Source of the DNA: Anaerolineae bacterium
Lineage (GTDB): Bacteria > Chloroflexota > Anaerolineae > B4-G1
DNA length: 8,774 nucleotides
NCBI GenBank assembly: GCA_027079895.1
Contig: JALWUZ010000057.1
Span: 1 to 8,774 of the forward strand
Direction: 5' to 3'
The notes under the pieces: model-generated
What the model saw: only the letters and a program-made list of their open reading frames with translations
Told to the model about the DNA's origin: nothing
Database searches by the model: none
Position numbers and translations under genes: made by a program
Part shown: positions 1 to 6,819 of the stretch, in pieces
How the letters are laid out: each line of letters begins with the position of its first letter
Numbering within the stretch: position 1 is the first letter of the stretch

Positions 1-2
1 AA

Positions 3-908
3 CTGGGGCTGCGGGTCGGGCGGGAGAACGCCGCGGGACACATCAGCAGCAAGGGGGTCTCCTTCGTCGAGGTGATGCCCGCGCCGCACTCCGCGGCCCT
101 GGGGCGCACGCTGCGGGAGTTGGAGTTCCGCGCCCGTTACCACCTGACGGCGTTGGCCCTGTTCCGTCGGGGGGAGGTGCGCCGCACCGACGTGGGGGAC
201 ATCCCGCTCTGCCTGGGGGACGCGCTGCTGCTGGTCGGGCCGCGCCGCCATTTGAAGTACCTGCGCGGCAGCCCGGACTTCATCGTGCTGGAACCGGACC
301 TCAGCGACCAGCCGGTGGAGCGCGGCCCGGCGGCGTTGACGGTCGGGGTGCTGGCGGCGGTGGTGACGGTCTCCGTCCTGGGCTTCCCGGTCTACCTGGC
401 GACGCTGGCCGGAGCGTTGGTGCTGTTGCTGGCCGGGGTGCTGGATATGGAGGAGGCGTACCGGGCCGTCCAGTGGCCGGCGATTATGCTGATCGCCGGG
501 ATGTACTCGGTCAGCCTGGCGATGGTGCGCACCGGCCTGGCGCAGGAGATCGGCGCGTATCTGCTGCCGGTGGTCACTCCGTTGGGGCCGCTGGGGTTGG
601 CCGGCGGGGCCTACCTTCTGACCGGTGCGCTCACGCAGGTGATGGGGGGACAGGTGGCCGCGCTGGTCACGGGGCCGATCACCATCAGCGCGGCGATTGG
701 GCTGGGAATCAGCCCCCAGGCGGTCGCCGTCGCCACCGCCATCGGCTGCTCGGACACCTTCTTCACCCCGTTGGCCCATCCGGTCAACATCCTGATGATG
801 GGGCCGGCCAACTACCGCTTCCGCGACTTCTCCCGCATCGGCTGGCGGCTGACGGCGGTCAGTTTCGGCGTCCTGCTGGTCGGGCTGCGGCTGTTCTGGG
901 GGCTGTGA
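3..908 (+). CDS. SLC13-type permease with TrkA-C domain (5' end missing)
   Basis: The frame is open to the left edge, so the start lies outside the window; the GTG at 72 and ATG at 75 are internal codons. The first ~95 residues visible look like the end of an RCK_C/TrkA-C domain, ending in a segment with L-G-D-A-L-L-L-V-G-P (about 205-240), the usual close of that fold. After it come hydrophobic segments (about 333-390, 395-445, 475-535, 560-620, 640-700, 705-760 and 840-905) typical of the second half of SLC13/DASS/ArsB-NhaD-like carriers. Family-like motifs are a T-G-L-A turn (~531-542), a re-entrant L-T-Q-V-M-G-G-Q-V-A-A-L segment (630-665), and T-P-L-A-H-P-V-N followed by G-P-A-N-Y-R-F-R-D-F (~766-830). 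Known members move anions, dicarboxylates or sulfate with cations; the substrate here cannot be told. The TrkA-C part is inferred to be a cytosolic ligand-sensing regulator. It ends with TGA at 906-908, 108 bases before the kinase gene, and has no clear terminator. Confidence 0.85.
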   Translation: MGLRVGRENAAGHISSKGVSFVEVMPAPHSAALGRTLRELEFRARYHLTALALFRRGEVRRTDVGDIPLCLGDALLLVGPRRHLKYLRGSPDFIVLEPDLSDQPVERGPAALTVGVLAAVVTVSVLGFPVYLATLAGALVLLLAGVLDMEEAYRAVQWPAIMLIAGMYSVSLAMVRTGLAQEIGAYLLPVVTPLGPLGLAGGAYLLTGALTQVMGGQVAALVTGPITISAAIGLGISPQAVAVATAIGCSDTFFTPLAHPVNILMMGPANYRFRDFSRIGWRLTAVSFGVLLVGLRLFWGL

Positions 909-927
909 GAGGCTGCGGAGAGGGGAC

Positions 928-956
928 TTGCGCAAGAACGGATGAGCGGGTATGAT
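928..956 (+). promoter_or_regulatory. Candidate sigma70-type promoter for the kinase operon
   Basis: A -35-like TTGCGC (928-933) and a -10-like TATGAT (951-956, five of six consensus bases) are separated by exactly 17 bases. Transcription would start near 963, giving a leader of about 54 bases before the ATG at 1017. The -35 match is only three of six, but the spacing and the -10 box are good and it lies in the only sizeable intergenic gap upstream of the two kinases. The -35 box sits inside a 10-bp palindrome, CTTGCGCAAG (927-936), which could be an operator. This is inference from sequence alone. Confidence 0.5.
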
Positions 957-1004
957 TGGGGAGGGCGGGGGGTAGCGGAAGCAGTAGACGACGTTCCTAA
1001 CAGG

Positions 1005-1012
1005 AAAGGAGG
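1005..1012 (+). promoter_or_regulatory. Strong ribosome binding site that sets the kinase start
   Basis: AAAGGAGG is a near-perfect Shine-Dalgarno sequence four bases before ATG 1017. It decides the start in favour of 1017 over the in-frame ATG at 942. The 942 ATG has no good ribosome site, lies upstream of the candidate -10 box, and would add 25 residues with no family likeness in front of the REC domain. The 5' half overlaps a small inverted repeat, TTCCT (994-998) and AGGAA (1002-1006). Confidence 0.8.
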
Positions 1013-1016
1013 AGCG

Positions 1017-2519
1017 ATGGACGAGCACAAAATCCGCGTGTTGGTCGTCGAGGACGTGGCGATGGTGAGCGAGATGATCCAGGGAATGCTGGAGGAGATG
1101 GGCTACACCATAGCCGGGGCCGCCTTTACGGGCGAGGAGGCCCTGCTGATGATACCTTCAATCCGCCCAGACGTGGTGCTGATGGACATCGCTATGCCCG
1201 GCATTGACGGCATCGAGACTACCCGGCGCATTCAGGCCCGCTATCCCACTCCGGTGGTCATGCTGACCGCCTACGAGACGACGGATTTGGTCAACAAGGC
1301 CAGTCAGGTCGGGGTAGGGGCCTACATCGTCAAGCCGCCCAACCCCCGCGAGATCAGCCGCGCGATCGCCATCGCCCGCGCCCGCTTCGACGATATGATG
1401 GCTCTGCGCCGCCTGAACGAGCGGCTGCGCGAGAGCGAGGCCCGCCATCGCGCCATCACCGAGTCGGCCAACGACGCCATCGTGGCCTCCGACAGCCAGG
1501 GGGTGATCACCTTCTGGAATCGGGCGGCGACCGCCATCTTCGGCTATCGAGAGGAGGAAGCCGTCGGGCAGCCGCTGACGATCCTGATGCCGGAGCGGTT
1601 CCATGCCGCCCACACCGCCGGGCTGAAGCGGTTCGTGGAGACCCGCGAGCCGCGCGTCATCGGTTCCACCGTCGAACTGGTGGCGTTGAGCAAGAGCCAG
1701 GAGGAGTTTCCGGTGGCACTCTCCCTCTCCTACTGGGAGGCCGGGGGAGACCTGTTTTTCTCCGCCATCATCCGGGACATCACCGAGCGCAAGCGAGCCG
1801 AGCAGACTCTGCGGCAGTACGCCGCCGACCTGGAGGAACGCAACGCCGAGTTGGACGCTTTCGCCCACACCGTAGCCCACGACCTGAAGAACCCGCTCAC
1901 CGCCATCACCGGATTCTCCACCCTCATCCTGGAGGCGGCCGAGGACGGAAGCCTTTCGCCGGAGCAGCAACTCGAATTCGTGCATTACATCGAGCAGAAC
2001 GCCACCCGCATGCGCAACATCATTGACGAACTCCTGCTCCTCGCCGGCGTGCGTTCGATGAAAGAGGTGCAGACCTCTGTGCTGGATATGGGCCGCATCG
2101 TGGAAGGGGTGCAGTATCGGCTGGACTATCTGGTGGAAGAATCAGGCGCCATCATCACCGCCCCCGCTGAGTGGCCGGAGGCTCTGGGCTACGGGCCGTG
2201 GGTGGAGGAGGTATGGGCCAACTACATCAGCAACGCTATCAAGTACGGCGGACGGCCGCCGCTGATTGAGTTGGGGGCGGATGAGATGGACGGACACATC
2301 CGGTTTTGGGTGCGGGACAACGGGGCGGGCTTGAGCGCGGAGGAGCGAGACCGGCTGTTCGCCCCCTTCGAGCGGCTGCATCAAGTGCGTGCCGAAGGAC
2401 ACGGCCTGGGGCTTTCGATCGTGCGCCGCATAGTGGAGAAACTGGGCGGGGAGGTGGGCGTGAACAGCGAGGCTGGGAAAGGGAGCGAGTTCTACTTCAC
2501 CCTGCCCCGGAAAGGATGA
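1017..2519 (+). CDS. REC-PAS-HisKA-HATPase histidine kinase
   Basis: A 500-residue soluble kinase with no membrane segment. Residues 5-125 form a response-regulator receiver with the full acidic pocket E12/D13, phospho-acceptor D57 (in L-M-D-I-A-M-P-G), T84 and K106. A short helix (about 125-145) leads to a PAS domain (about 140-262) ending in the usual D-I-T-E-R-K. A coiled linker (263-280) precedes the HisKA H-box A-H-D-L-K-N-P with phospho-accepting H288. The HATPase_c domain shows the N-box (N406 in Y-I-S-N-A-I-K-Y-G), the G1 box D434-N-G and the G2 box G463-L-G465, so all catalytic elements look intact. The REC domain comes first and there is no DNA-binding domain, so the kinase is probably switched by phosphorylation from another kinase. 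The next gene starts four bases downstream and is the obvious candidate partner (inference). The start at 1017 is chosen for its strong ribosome site and because the REC fold begins at once. The final target is not in the window. Confidence 0.93.
   Translation: MDEHKIRVLVVEDVAMVSEMIQGMLEEMGYTIAGAAFTGEEALLMIPSIRPDVVLMDIAMPGIDGIETTRRIQARYPTPVVMLTAYETTDLVNKASQVGVGAYIVKPPNPREISRAIAIARARFDDMMALRRLNERLRESEARHRAITESANDAIVASDSQGVITFWNRAATAIFGYREEEAVGQPLTILMPERFHAAHTAGLKRFVETREPRVIGSTVELVALSKSQEEFPVALSLSYWEAGGDLFFSAIIRDITERKRAEQTLRQYAADLEERNAELDAFAHTVAHDLKNPLTAITGFSTLILEAAEDGSLSPEQQLEFVHYIEQNATRMRNIIDELLLLAGVRSMKEVQTSVLDMGRIVEGVQYRLDYLVEESGAIITAPAEWPEALGYGPWVEEVWANYISNAIKYGGRPPLIELGADEMDGHIRFWVRDNGAGLSAEERDRLFAPFERLHQVRAEGHGLGLSIVRRIVEKLGGEVGVNSEAGKGSEFYFTLPRKG
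2509..2516 (+). promoter_or_regulatory. Ribosome binding site of the large kinase
   Basis: GGAAAGGA ends seven bases before ATG 2524 and lies within the last codons of the preceding gene, whose TGA is at 2517-2519. The four-base gap and this placement point to co-transcription and probably coupled translation of the two kinases. Confidence 0.75.
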
Positions 2520-2523
2520 GACT

Positions 2524-5500
2524 ATGATTTGGCCGGCCATCGAAAGAATCGTCCCCTGCATCGTGGCGACGCTGGTCTCCACTTGGATTGGGTTCTACGC
2601 CTGGCGCAGGCGGCGGGTGCCCGGTGCGTTGTGGTACGCCCTGATGATGTGGGCCCAGGCGTTGTGGGTCCTGGGATACCTGTTCGAGTTGCTGGCTCCC
2701 TCCCTGGATGGCAAGATCATCTGGGACGACCTGCAACTCATCCCCGCCCTGGCGATTCCGCCTCTATTCCTGGCCTTCGCCGTAGATTACGCCGGAGTCA
2801 AGGTCGCCCGCCCCCGGCTGTTGTGGTCGGCGGTGACCTCCATCGCGACCGCGTATATGCTCATAGTGTTCTTCGGCCCGCGCGAGTGGCATATGGTTGA
2901 CTTTCGTCTCGTCCCCGGCATGCCATTCAACTTCCTGATGTACGAGTTTCCCCCTCTGGTGAGTGCGATGGCGCTGTACTCCTACGTGCTGATGGTGGCC
3001 GGAGGGGTGCTCCTGGTGCGGCACGCCATCCGCTCCCCCCGCTACCGTCCCCAGACGACAACCGTGCTCCTCGGCGTCGCGGTGCCCTTCATCGGTTCTT
3101 TGTTATCCCTGTTCGGCCTGCTGCCGGCCTCTTATCGGGACATGTCCCCCGTCTCATTTTCCATCGGGAGCCTCATCGTGATGTGGGGGATGTTCCGCTA
3201 TCACCTGCTGGGGGTCGTACCGGCGCCCTGCGAGCGGGCCTTCGAGCGCATCCAGGACGCAGTGGTGGTGCTGGACGAGTGGTACATCATCGGCTTCAAC
3301 CGCGCGGCCCAGGCCCTGTTCGGGGACGAGCAGCCCTTGCAGGTGGGGGAGACGGTCGAGGAAGCCCTGGCGCACTGGCCGGTGCTGCTGGAACACTGCC
3401 GCTCCGCGGCCGAGACTCACATCGAATTCGCCCACCAAGTCGCCGGGGAGGAGCGGCACTTCGACGCCGAGATGCTCCCGCTGCCCGACTTGGGAGAGCG
3501 GGCCCGTCTGATGGTCGTCCGGGACATCACCGTGCAGAAGAGGGCGGAACTTTCCCTGCGCGAGAGCGAGGAGCGGTACCGCCGCCTGGTGGAGATGAAC
3601 CCGGCGGCGATCGCTATCATCTGTGACGGAAAAGTGGTCTACGCCAACCAGGCCTGCGAGAATTTGTTGGGGAGTGGCCGCGCGGAGACGATTGTCGGGC
3701 GGTCAATGGAGGAGTTCGTCCTCCCCGACGAGTTGCACCGGGCCATCCGGCGCGTCACCGAGATTTTGGAGGGGAAACGGGATTTCCTCGACCGGCGGAA
3801 GTTGGTGCGGCTGAACGGCGAGGTCATCTACGTGGACATCGCCGGCATCCCCATCAAGCACAACGGCTGCCAGGCCGTCCAGTTCGTTTTCTGGGAAATC
3901 ACCGCCCAGGTGCGGGCGGAGGAGGAGCAGAAGCGGTACCGGAACAACTTGGAGTCGCTGGTGGCCCAGCGCACGGCGGAGTTGGAACGGGTCAACCGCC
4001 AGTTGCGGGAGAGCGAAGCCCGATTGCGGGCGCTCATCAACGCCACCCCCGACGACATCGTCTGCTTCAAGGACGGTGACGGCTGTCTGGCGGAGGCCAA
4101 TGCCTCTTACTTGAGGCTCTTCGGGCTCGACGAGACGACCGCCTATCGCGGGAAGCACATCACCGAACTGCTCTCAGGCCGGGACGACATTTTCCTGTGG
4201 GAGATAGTCCGAGGATGCGAGGAGAAGGACGAAACGGCCTGGCAGCAGGGCAACCCCACCCGGGCCGACGAGGAGATCCCTGTTTCTGACGGCTCTAGGC
4301 GGGTGTACGATGTCATCCGCGTGCCTATGTTCACTCCAGAAGGGGAGCGGCTGGGGTTGGTCACTCTGGGGCGGGACATCACCGCCCGCGTGCGGGCCGA
4401 GGAAGAGTTGCGCCGCCACCGTGACCGATTGGAGGAGTTGGTGGCCGAGCGGGCCCAGGCCCTGCAGGAGAGCGAGGAGCGGTTCCGCAGCATCGTCGAG
4501 CAGTCGCACGACGGCATCGCGGTGATGTCCGAGGAAGGGGTCATCATCGAGTGGAACAGGGGGAGCGAGGAGATCTTCGGCATCAAACGGGAAGAGGCCA
4601 TCGGGCAGTTTATGTGGGATGTCCAGTATCGCGTAGCCACGGACGAGCGCAAGAGCGTCCCCGTCGAACGCCTGCGGGAGAGCATCTTGCAAGCCGTCCG
4701 CGACAGGGAGGCCCCCTGGCTCAATCGGGTGCAGGAGACCGAGATTCAGCGGCCCGACGGCGAACGCCGCTTCGCCCAGACGGTGGTCTTCCCCATCCAG
4801 GCCGGCGATAAATTCATGCTGGGCTCCATTGTCCGCGACGTGACCCGGCGCAAGCAAACCGCGGCGGAGTTGCGCCGGCTGAAACTGGCGGTGGAACAGA
4901 GCGCGAACACGGTGGTCATCACCGACACCGACGGCAACATCGAATACGTCAACCCCAAGTTCGTCGAGACGACAGGCTACACGGTGGAGGAGGCCATCGG
5001 GCAGAATCCCCGCATTCTGAAGTCCGGCGAGCACAGCGCGGAGTTCTACGAGGAGTTGTGGAACACGATCACGGCGGGGCGGACATGGAAAGGGGAGTTC
5101 CACAACCGGCGCAAGGACGGCTCTCTCTACTGGGAACGGGCTATCATCTCCCCAGTGCATGATGCCGATGGGAGGATTATCAACTACATCGCCATCAAGG
5201 AGGACGTCACCGAGCGCAAGAAAATGGAGGAATCCCTGCGGGAGAGGGAAGAACTCTTCCGCGGCCTGGTCTCCCAGATGCCGAGCGGGGTGGTCATCCT
5301 CGACCGGGACGGGCGGATCATCGAGTGGAACCGGGCTCAGACGGAGATCTCCGGCATTCCGGCGGAGGAAGCCCTGGGCCGTCCGTTTTGGGAAGTGCAG
5401 CAACGGATTCTGCCGGAACGCGCCAGGCAGTCGCCCAGCGTGCAGGAGAACATCAAGCGGGCTGTACGCCGGTTGTCCGCCGGCAAACCGGCGGAGCACC

Positions 5501-6774
5501 ACCGCGTCTTCGGCCAGCGCATTCGGCGGGCCGACGGGACCTACCGCCACGTGCAGATCATCTCCTTCCCGGTGGTAATGGAACACAAGTCGCTGGCAAG
5601 CAGCATCACCGTGGACATCACCGCCCGTAAGGAGGCCGAGGACGCTCTCCGGCGGCGCAACGCGGAACTGACCCGGCTGAGCGAGATGATCGTGGCTATC
5701 ACCTCCACCCTGGAGTTGGATGTGGTGCTTCAGCGGATTATCGAGTCCACGATGCAGTTGTTCCCCGACATCCACAACGCCACGATTCAGTTGCTCAACA
5801 GGGACGGGAACTTGGAGATGCGGGCGGCTTCGTCCAATACGCCGGTGACGGAGCAACGGCTGATACTCTCCCCCGGCCAGGGGATCGCCGGCTTGGTGAT
5901 GGAGGAGCGGCGGCCCATCAACGTCGCCGATGTGGCCGTTGACCAGCGTTTCGTGATGGGCGAGACTCCGCCGGTCTACCACTCGCTGATGGCAGTGCCG
6001 CTGACCGTCCACGACCAATTCCTGGGGACGCTGACGATCACCTCCAAGTTGCGGGGCGCGTTCGACGAGGGGGACGAGCGGCTGTTGCAGACGCTGGCCG
6101 GTTATGCGGCGATGGCGGTGCGGAACGCACATCTCTACGAGCAGACTCAACGGGATGCGGAGACCAAAGCGATGCTGCTCAAGGAGGTCAACCACCGGGT
6201 CAAGAACAACCTGGCGACCATCATCGGCCTGCTCTACGCCGAGAAGCGGTACGCCAGCGCCACCTTTCGGGACGATTACCGGGACATCCTGGGGGAGTTG
6301 ATCAACCGCATTCAGGGGCTGGCGACGGTGCACAGCATGCTCTCCGCCTCCTCCTGGAAGCCGCTCCATCTGAGCGACCTGGCGATGCAGGTCATCCGCG
6401 CCCCGTTGATGGTGCTGCCGGTGGATCAGAGCGTGATGGTGACGATCTCCCCGTCGCCAGTGCTGGTGAGCGCACGACAGGCCAGCAGCCTGGCGCTGGT
6501 GTTCAACGAGTTAGCGACGAACGTCATCAAGTACGGCCTGGCCGAGCGGCACGTGGCCCATCTTTCCGTGAACATCGTCGAGGAGGAGGGATGGGTGCGC
6601 TGCGAGGTGCAGGACGACGGCCCCGGCTACCCGGAGGAGGTGTTATCCGGTCAGCGGCACGGCGTGGGGCTCTACCTGGTGCAGACCATCATCACCCGCG
6701 ACCTGAACGGGGAACTGACGTTGGAGAACGACGGCGGGGCGGTGACGGTGGTGCGCTTTCCCGTCGAGCGGTGA
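2524..6774 (+). CDS. Membrane sensor kinase: HisKA_7TM, six PAS, GAF, HisKA_2, HATPase
   Basis: A 1416-residue protein, much longer than a typical sensor kinase. Residues 1-229 hold seven hydrophobic helices (about 9-27, 35-57, 70-91, 99-118, 145-168, 178-200, 209-229) matching the HisKA_7TM N-terminal region. Six PAS domains follow (about 239-338, 344-460, 496-625, 650-775, 783-900, 905-1040), most ending in a D-I-T or D-V-T signature plus R-K or an equivalent. Coiled-coil linkers lie at about 468-504 and 625-655. A GAF domain spans about 1049-1206. The catalytic end is of the HisKA_2 type: H1224 in E-V-N-H-R-V-K-N-N-L is the likely phospho-acceptor, the N-box has N1328 and N1333, G1 is D1365-G-P-G, and a G-V-G-L lid follows. 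The protein should sit in the inner membrane and combine several cytosolic signals. It has no receiver of its own, so it needs a separate REC partner; the upstream kinase's REC is the nearest (inference). Ligands cannot be named: PAS5 has N-P-R-I-L-K where photoactive LOV domains have N-C-R-F-L, and the GAF lacks an obvious bilin cysteine. Confidence 0.93.
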   Translation: MIWPAIERIVPCIVATLVSTWIGFYAWRRRRVPGALWYALMMWAQALWVLGYLFELLAPSLDGKIIWDDLQLIPALAIPPLFLAFAVDYAGVKVARPRLLWSAVTSIATAYMLIVFFGPREWHMVDFRLVPGMPFNFLMYEFPPLVSAMALYSYVLMVAGGVLLVRHAIRSPRYRPQTTTVLLGVAVPFIGSLLSLFGLLPASYRDMSPVSFSIGSLIVMWGMFRYHLLGVVPAPCERAFERIQDAVVVLDEWYIIGFNRAAQALFGDEQPLQVGETVEEALAHWPVLLEHCRSAAETHIEFAHQVAGEERHFDAEMLPLPDLGERARLMVVRDITVQKRAELSLRESEERYRRLVEMNPAAIAIICDGKVVYANQACENLLGSGRAETIVGRSMEEFVLPDELHRAIRRVTEILEGKRDFLDRRKLVRLNGEVIYVDIAGIPIKHNGCQAVQFVFWEITAQVRAEEEQKRYRNNLESLVAQRTAELERVNRQLRESEARLRALINATPDDIVCFKDGDGCLAEANASYLRLFGLDETTAYRGKHITELLSGRDDIFLWEIVRGCEEKDETAWQQGNPTRADEEIPVSDGSRRVYDVIRVPMFTPEGERLGLVTLGRDITARVRAEEELRRHRDRLEELVAERAQALQESEERFRSIVEQSHDGIAVMSEEGVIIEWNRGSEEIFGIKREEAIGQFMWDVQYRVATDERKSVPVERLRESILQAVRDREAPWLNRVQETEIQRPDGERRFAQTVVFPIQAGDKFMLGSIVRDVTRRKQTAAELRRLKLAVEQSANTVVITDTDGNIEYVNPKFVETTGYTVEEAIGQNPRILKSGEHSAEFYEELWNTITAGRTWKGEFHNRRKDGSLYWERAIISPVHDADGRIINYIAIKEDVTERKKMEESLREREELFRGLVSQMPSGVVILDRDGRIIEWNRAQTEISGIPAEEALGRPFWEVQQRILPERARQSPSVQENIKRAVRRLSAGKPAEHHRVFGQRIRRADGTYRHVQIISFPVVMEHKSLASSITVDITARKEAEDALRRRNAELTRLSEMIVAITSTLELDVVLQRIIESTMQLFPDIHNATIQLLNRDGNLEMRAASSNTPVTEQRLILSPGQGIAGLVMEERRPINVADVAVDQRFVMGETPPVYHSLMAVPLTVHDQFLGTLTITSKLRGAFDEGDERLLQTLAGYAAMAVRNAHLYEQTQRDAETKAMLLKEVNHRVKNNLATIIGLLYAEKRYASATFRDDYRDILGELINRIQGLATVHSMLSASSWKPLHLSDLAMQVIRAPLMVLPVDQSVMVTISPSPVLVSARQASSLALVFNELATNVIKYGLAERHVAHLSVNIVEEEGWVRCEVQDDGPGYPEEVLSGQRHGVGLYLVQTIITRDLNGELTLENDGGAVTVVRFPVER
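3898..4464 (+). repeat. Duplicated PAS-end plus coiled-coil module, 480-base spacing
   Basis: The stretch starting at 3898 (end of PAS2 and its linker) recurs at 4378 (end of PAS3 and its linker), exactly 480 bases, or 160 codons, later. The first 30 bases of each copy match at 26 positions by eye. The likeness continues in protein as R-x-R-x-x-L-E-x-L-V-A-x-R. The second linker is about seven residues shorter, lacking an E-R-V-N-R-Q-L-like piece. This suggests that one PAS-linker unit was copied within the gene and the copies have since diverged. Confidence 0.6.
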
Positions 6775-6788
6775 GATGCTGACGAAGG

Positions 6789-6819
6789 GGGTAGGCGATG
6801 GCAGTGCCATCGCCTACCC
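6789..6819 (+). repeat. Perfect 31-nt palindrome; terminator-like hairpin or dispersed repeat
   Basis: The left arm GGGTAGGCGATGGCA (6789-6803) and the right arm TGCCATCGCCTACCC (6805-6819) are exact reverse complements around a single base (6804). As RNA it would form a stem of 14 pairs with an A-G-U loop. It begins 15 bases after the stop of the large kinase, where a terminator is expected, but no T-run follows (GGCGTCCTCC), so it is not a classical intrinsic terminator. It could instead be a transcript-stabilising 3' hairpin or one copy of a dispersed palindromic repeat. It covers the ATG at 6798 of the next small ORF and part of its G-rich ribosome site. Confidence 0.85.

Noticed and set aside
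942..1016. Alternative upstream start (ATG 942) for the REC-PAS kinase
   Set aside because: It has no good ribosome site, lies upstream of the candidate -10 box, and would add 25 residues unlike any REC N-terminus. ATG 1017 has AAAGGAGG in front.
1158..1985. Minus-strand open frame of 275 codons
   Set aside because: Antisense shadow of the REC-PAS-HisKA gene, with no domain pattern.
4870..5223. PAS5 as a LOV blue-light sensor
   Set aside because: The sequence around the usual photoactive cysteine reads N-P-R-I-L-K rather than N-C-R-F-L, so the flavin-bonding cysteine is absent.
5668..6140. GAF domain as a phytochrome-type chromophore binder
   Set aside because: No cysteine at a chromophore-type position and no phytochrome signature. 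It looks like a general GAF domain.
4174..6369. Long minus-strand open frame of 731 codons
   Set aside because: It lies wholly opposite the well-supported large kinase. Its product is rich in H, R, G, D and P with no recognisable domain, as expected of an antisense shadow in GC-rich DNA.
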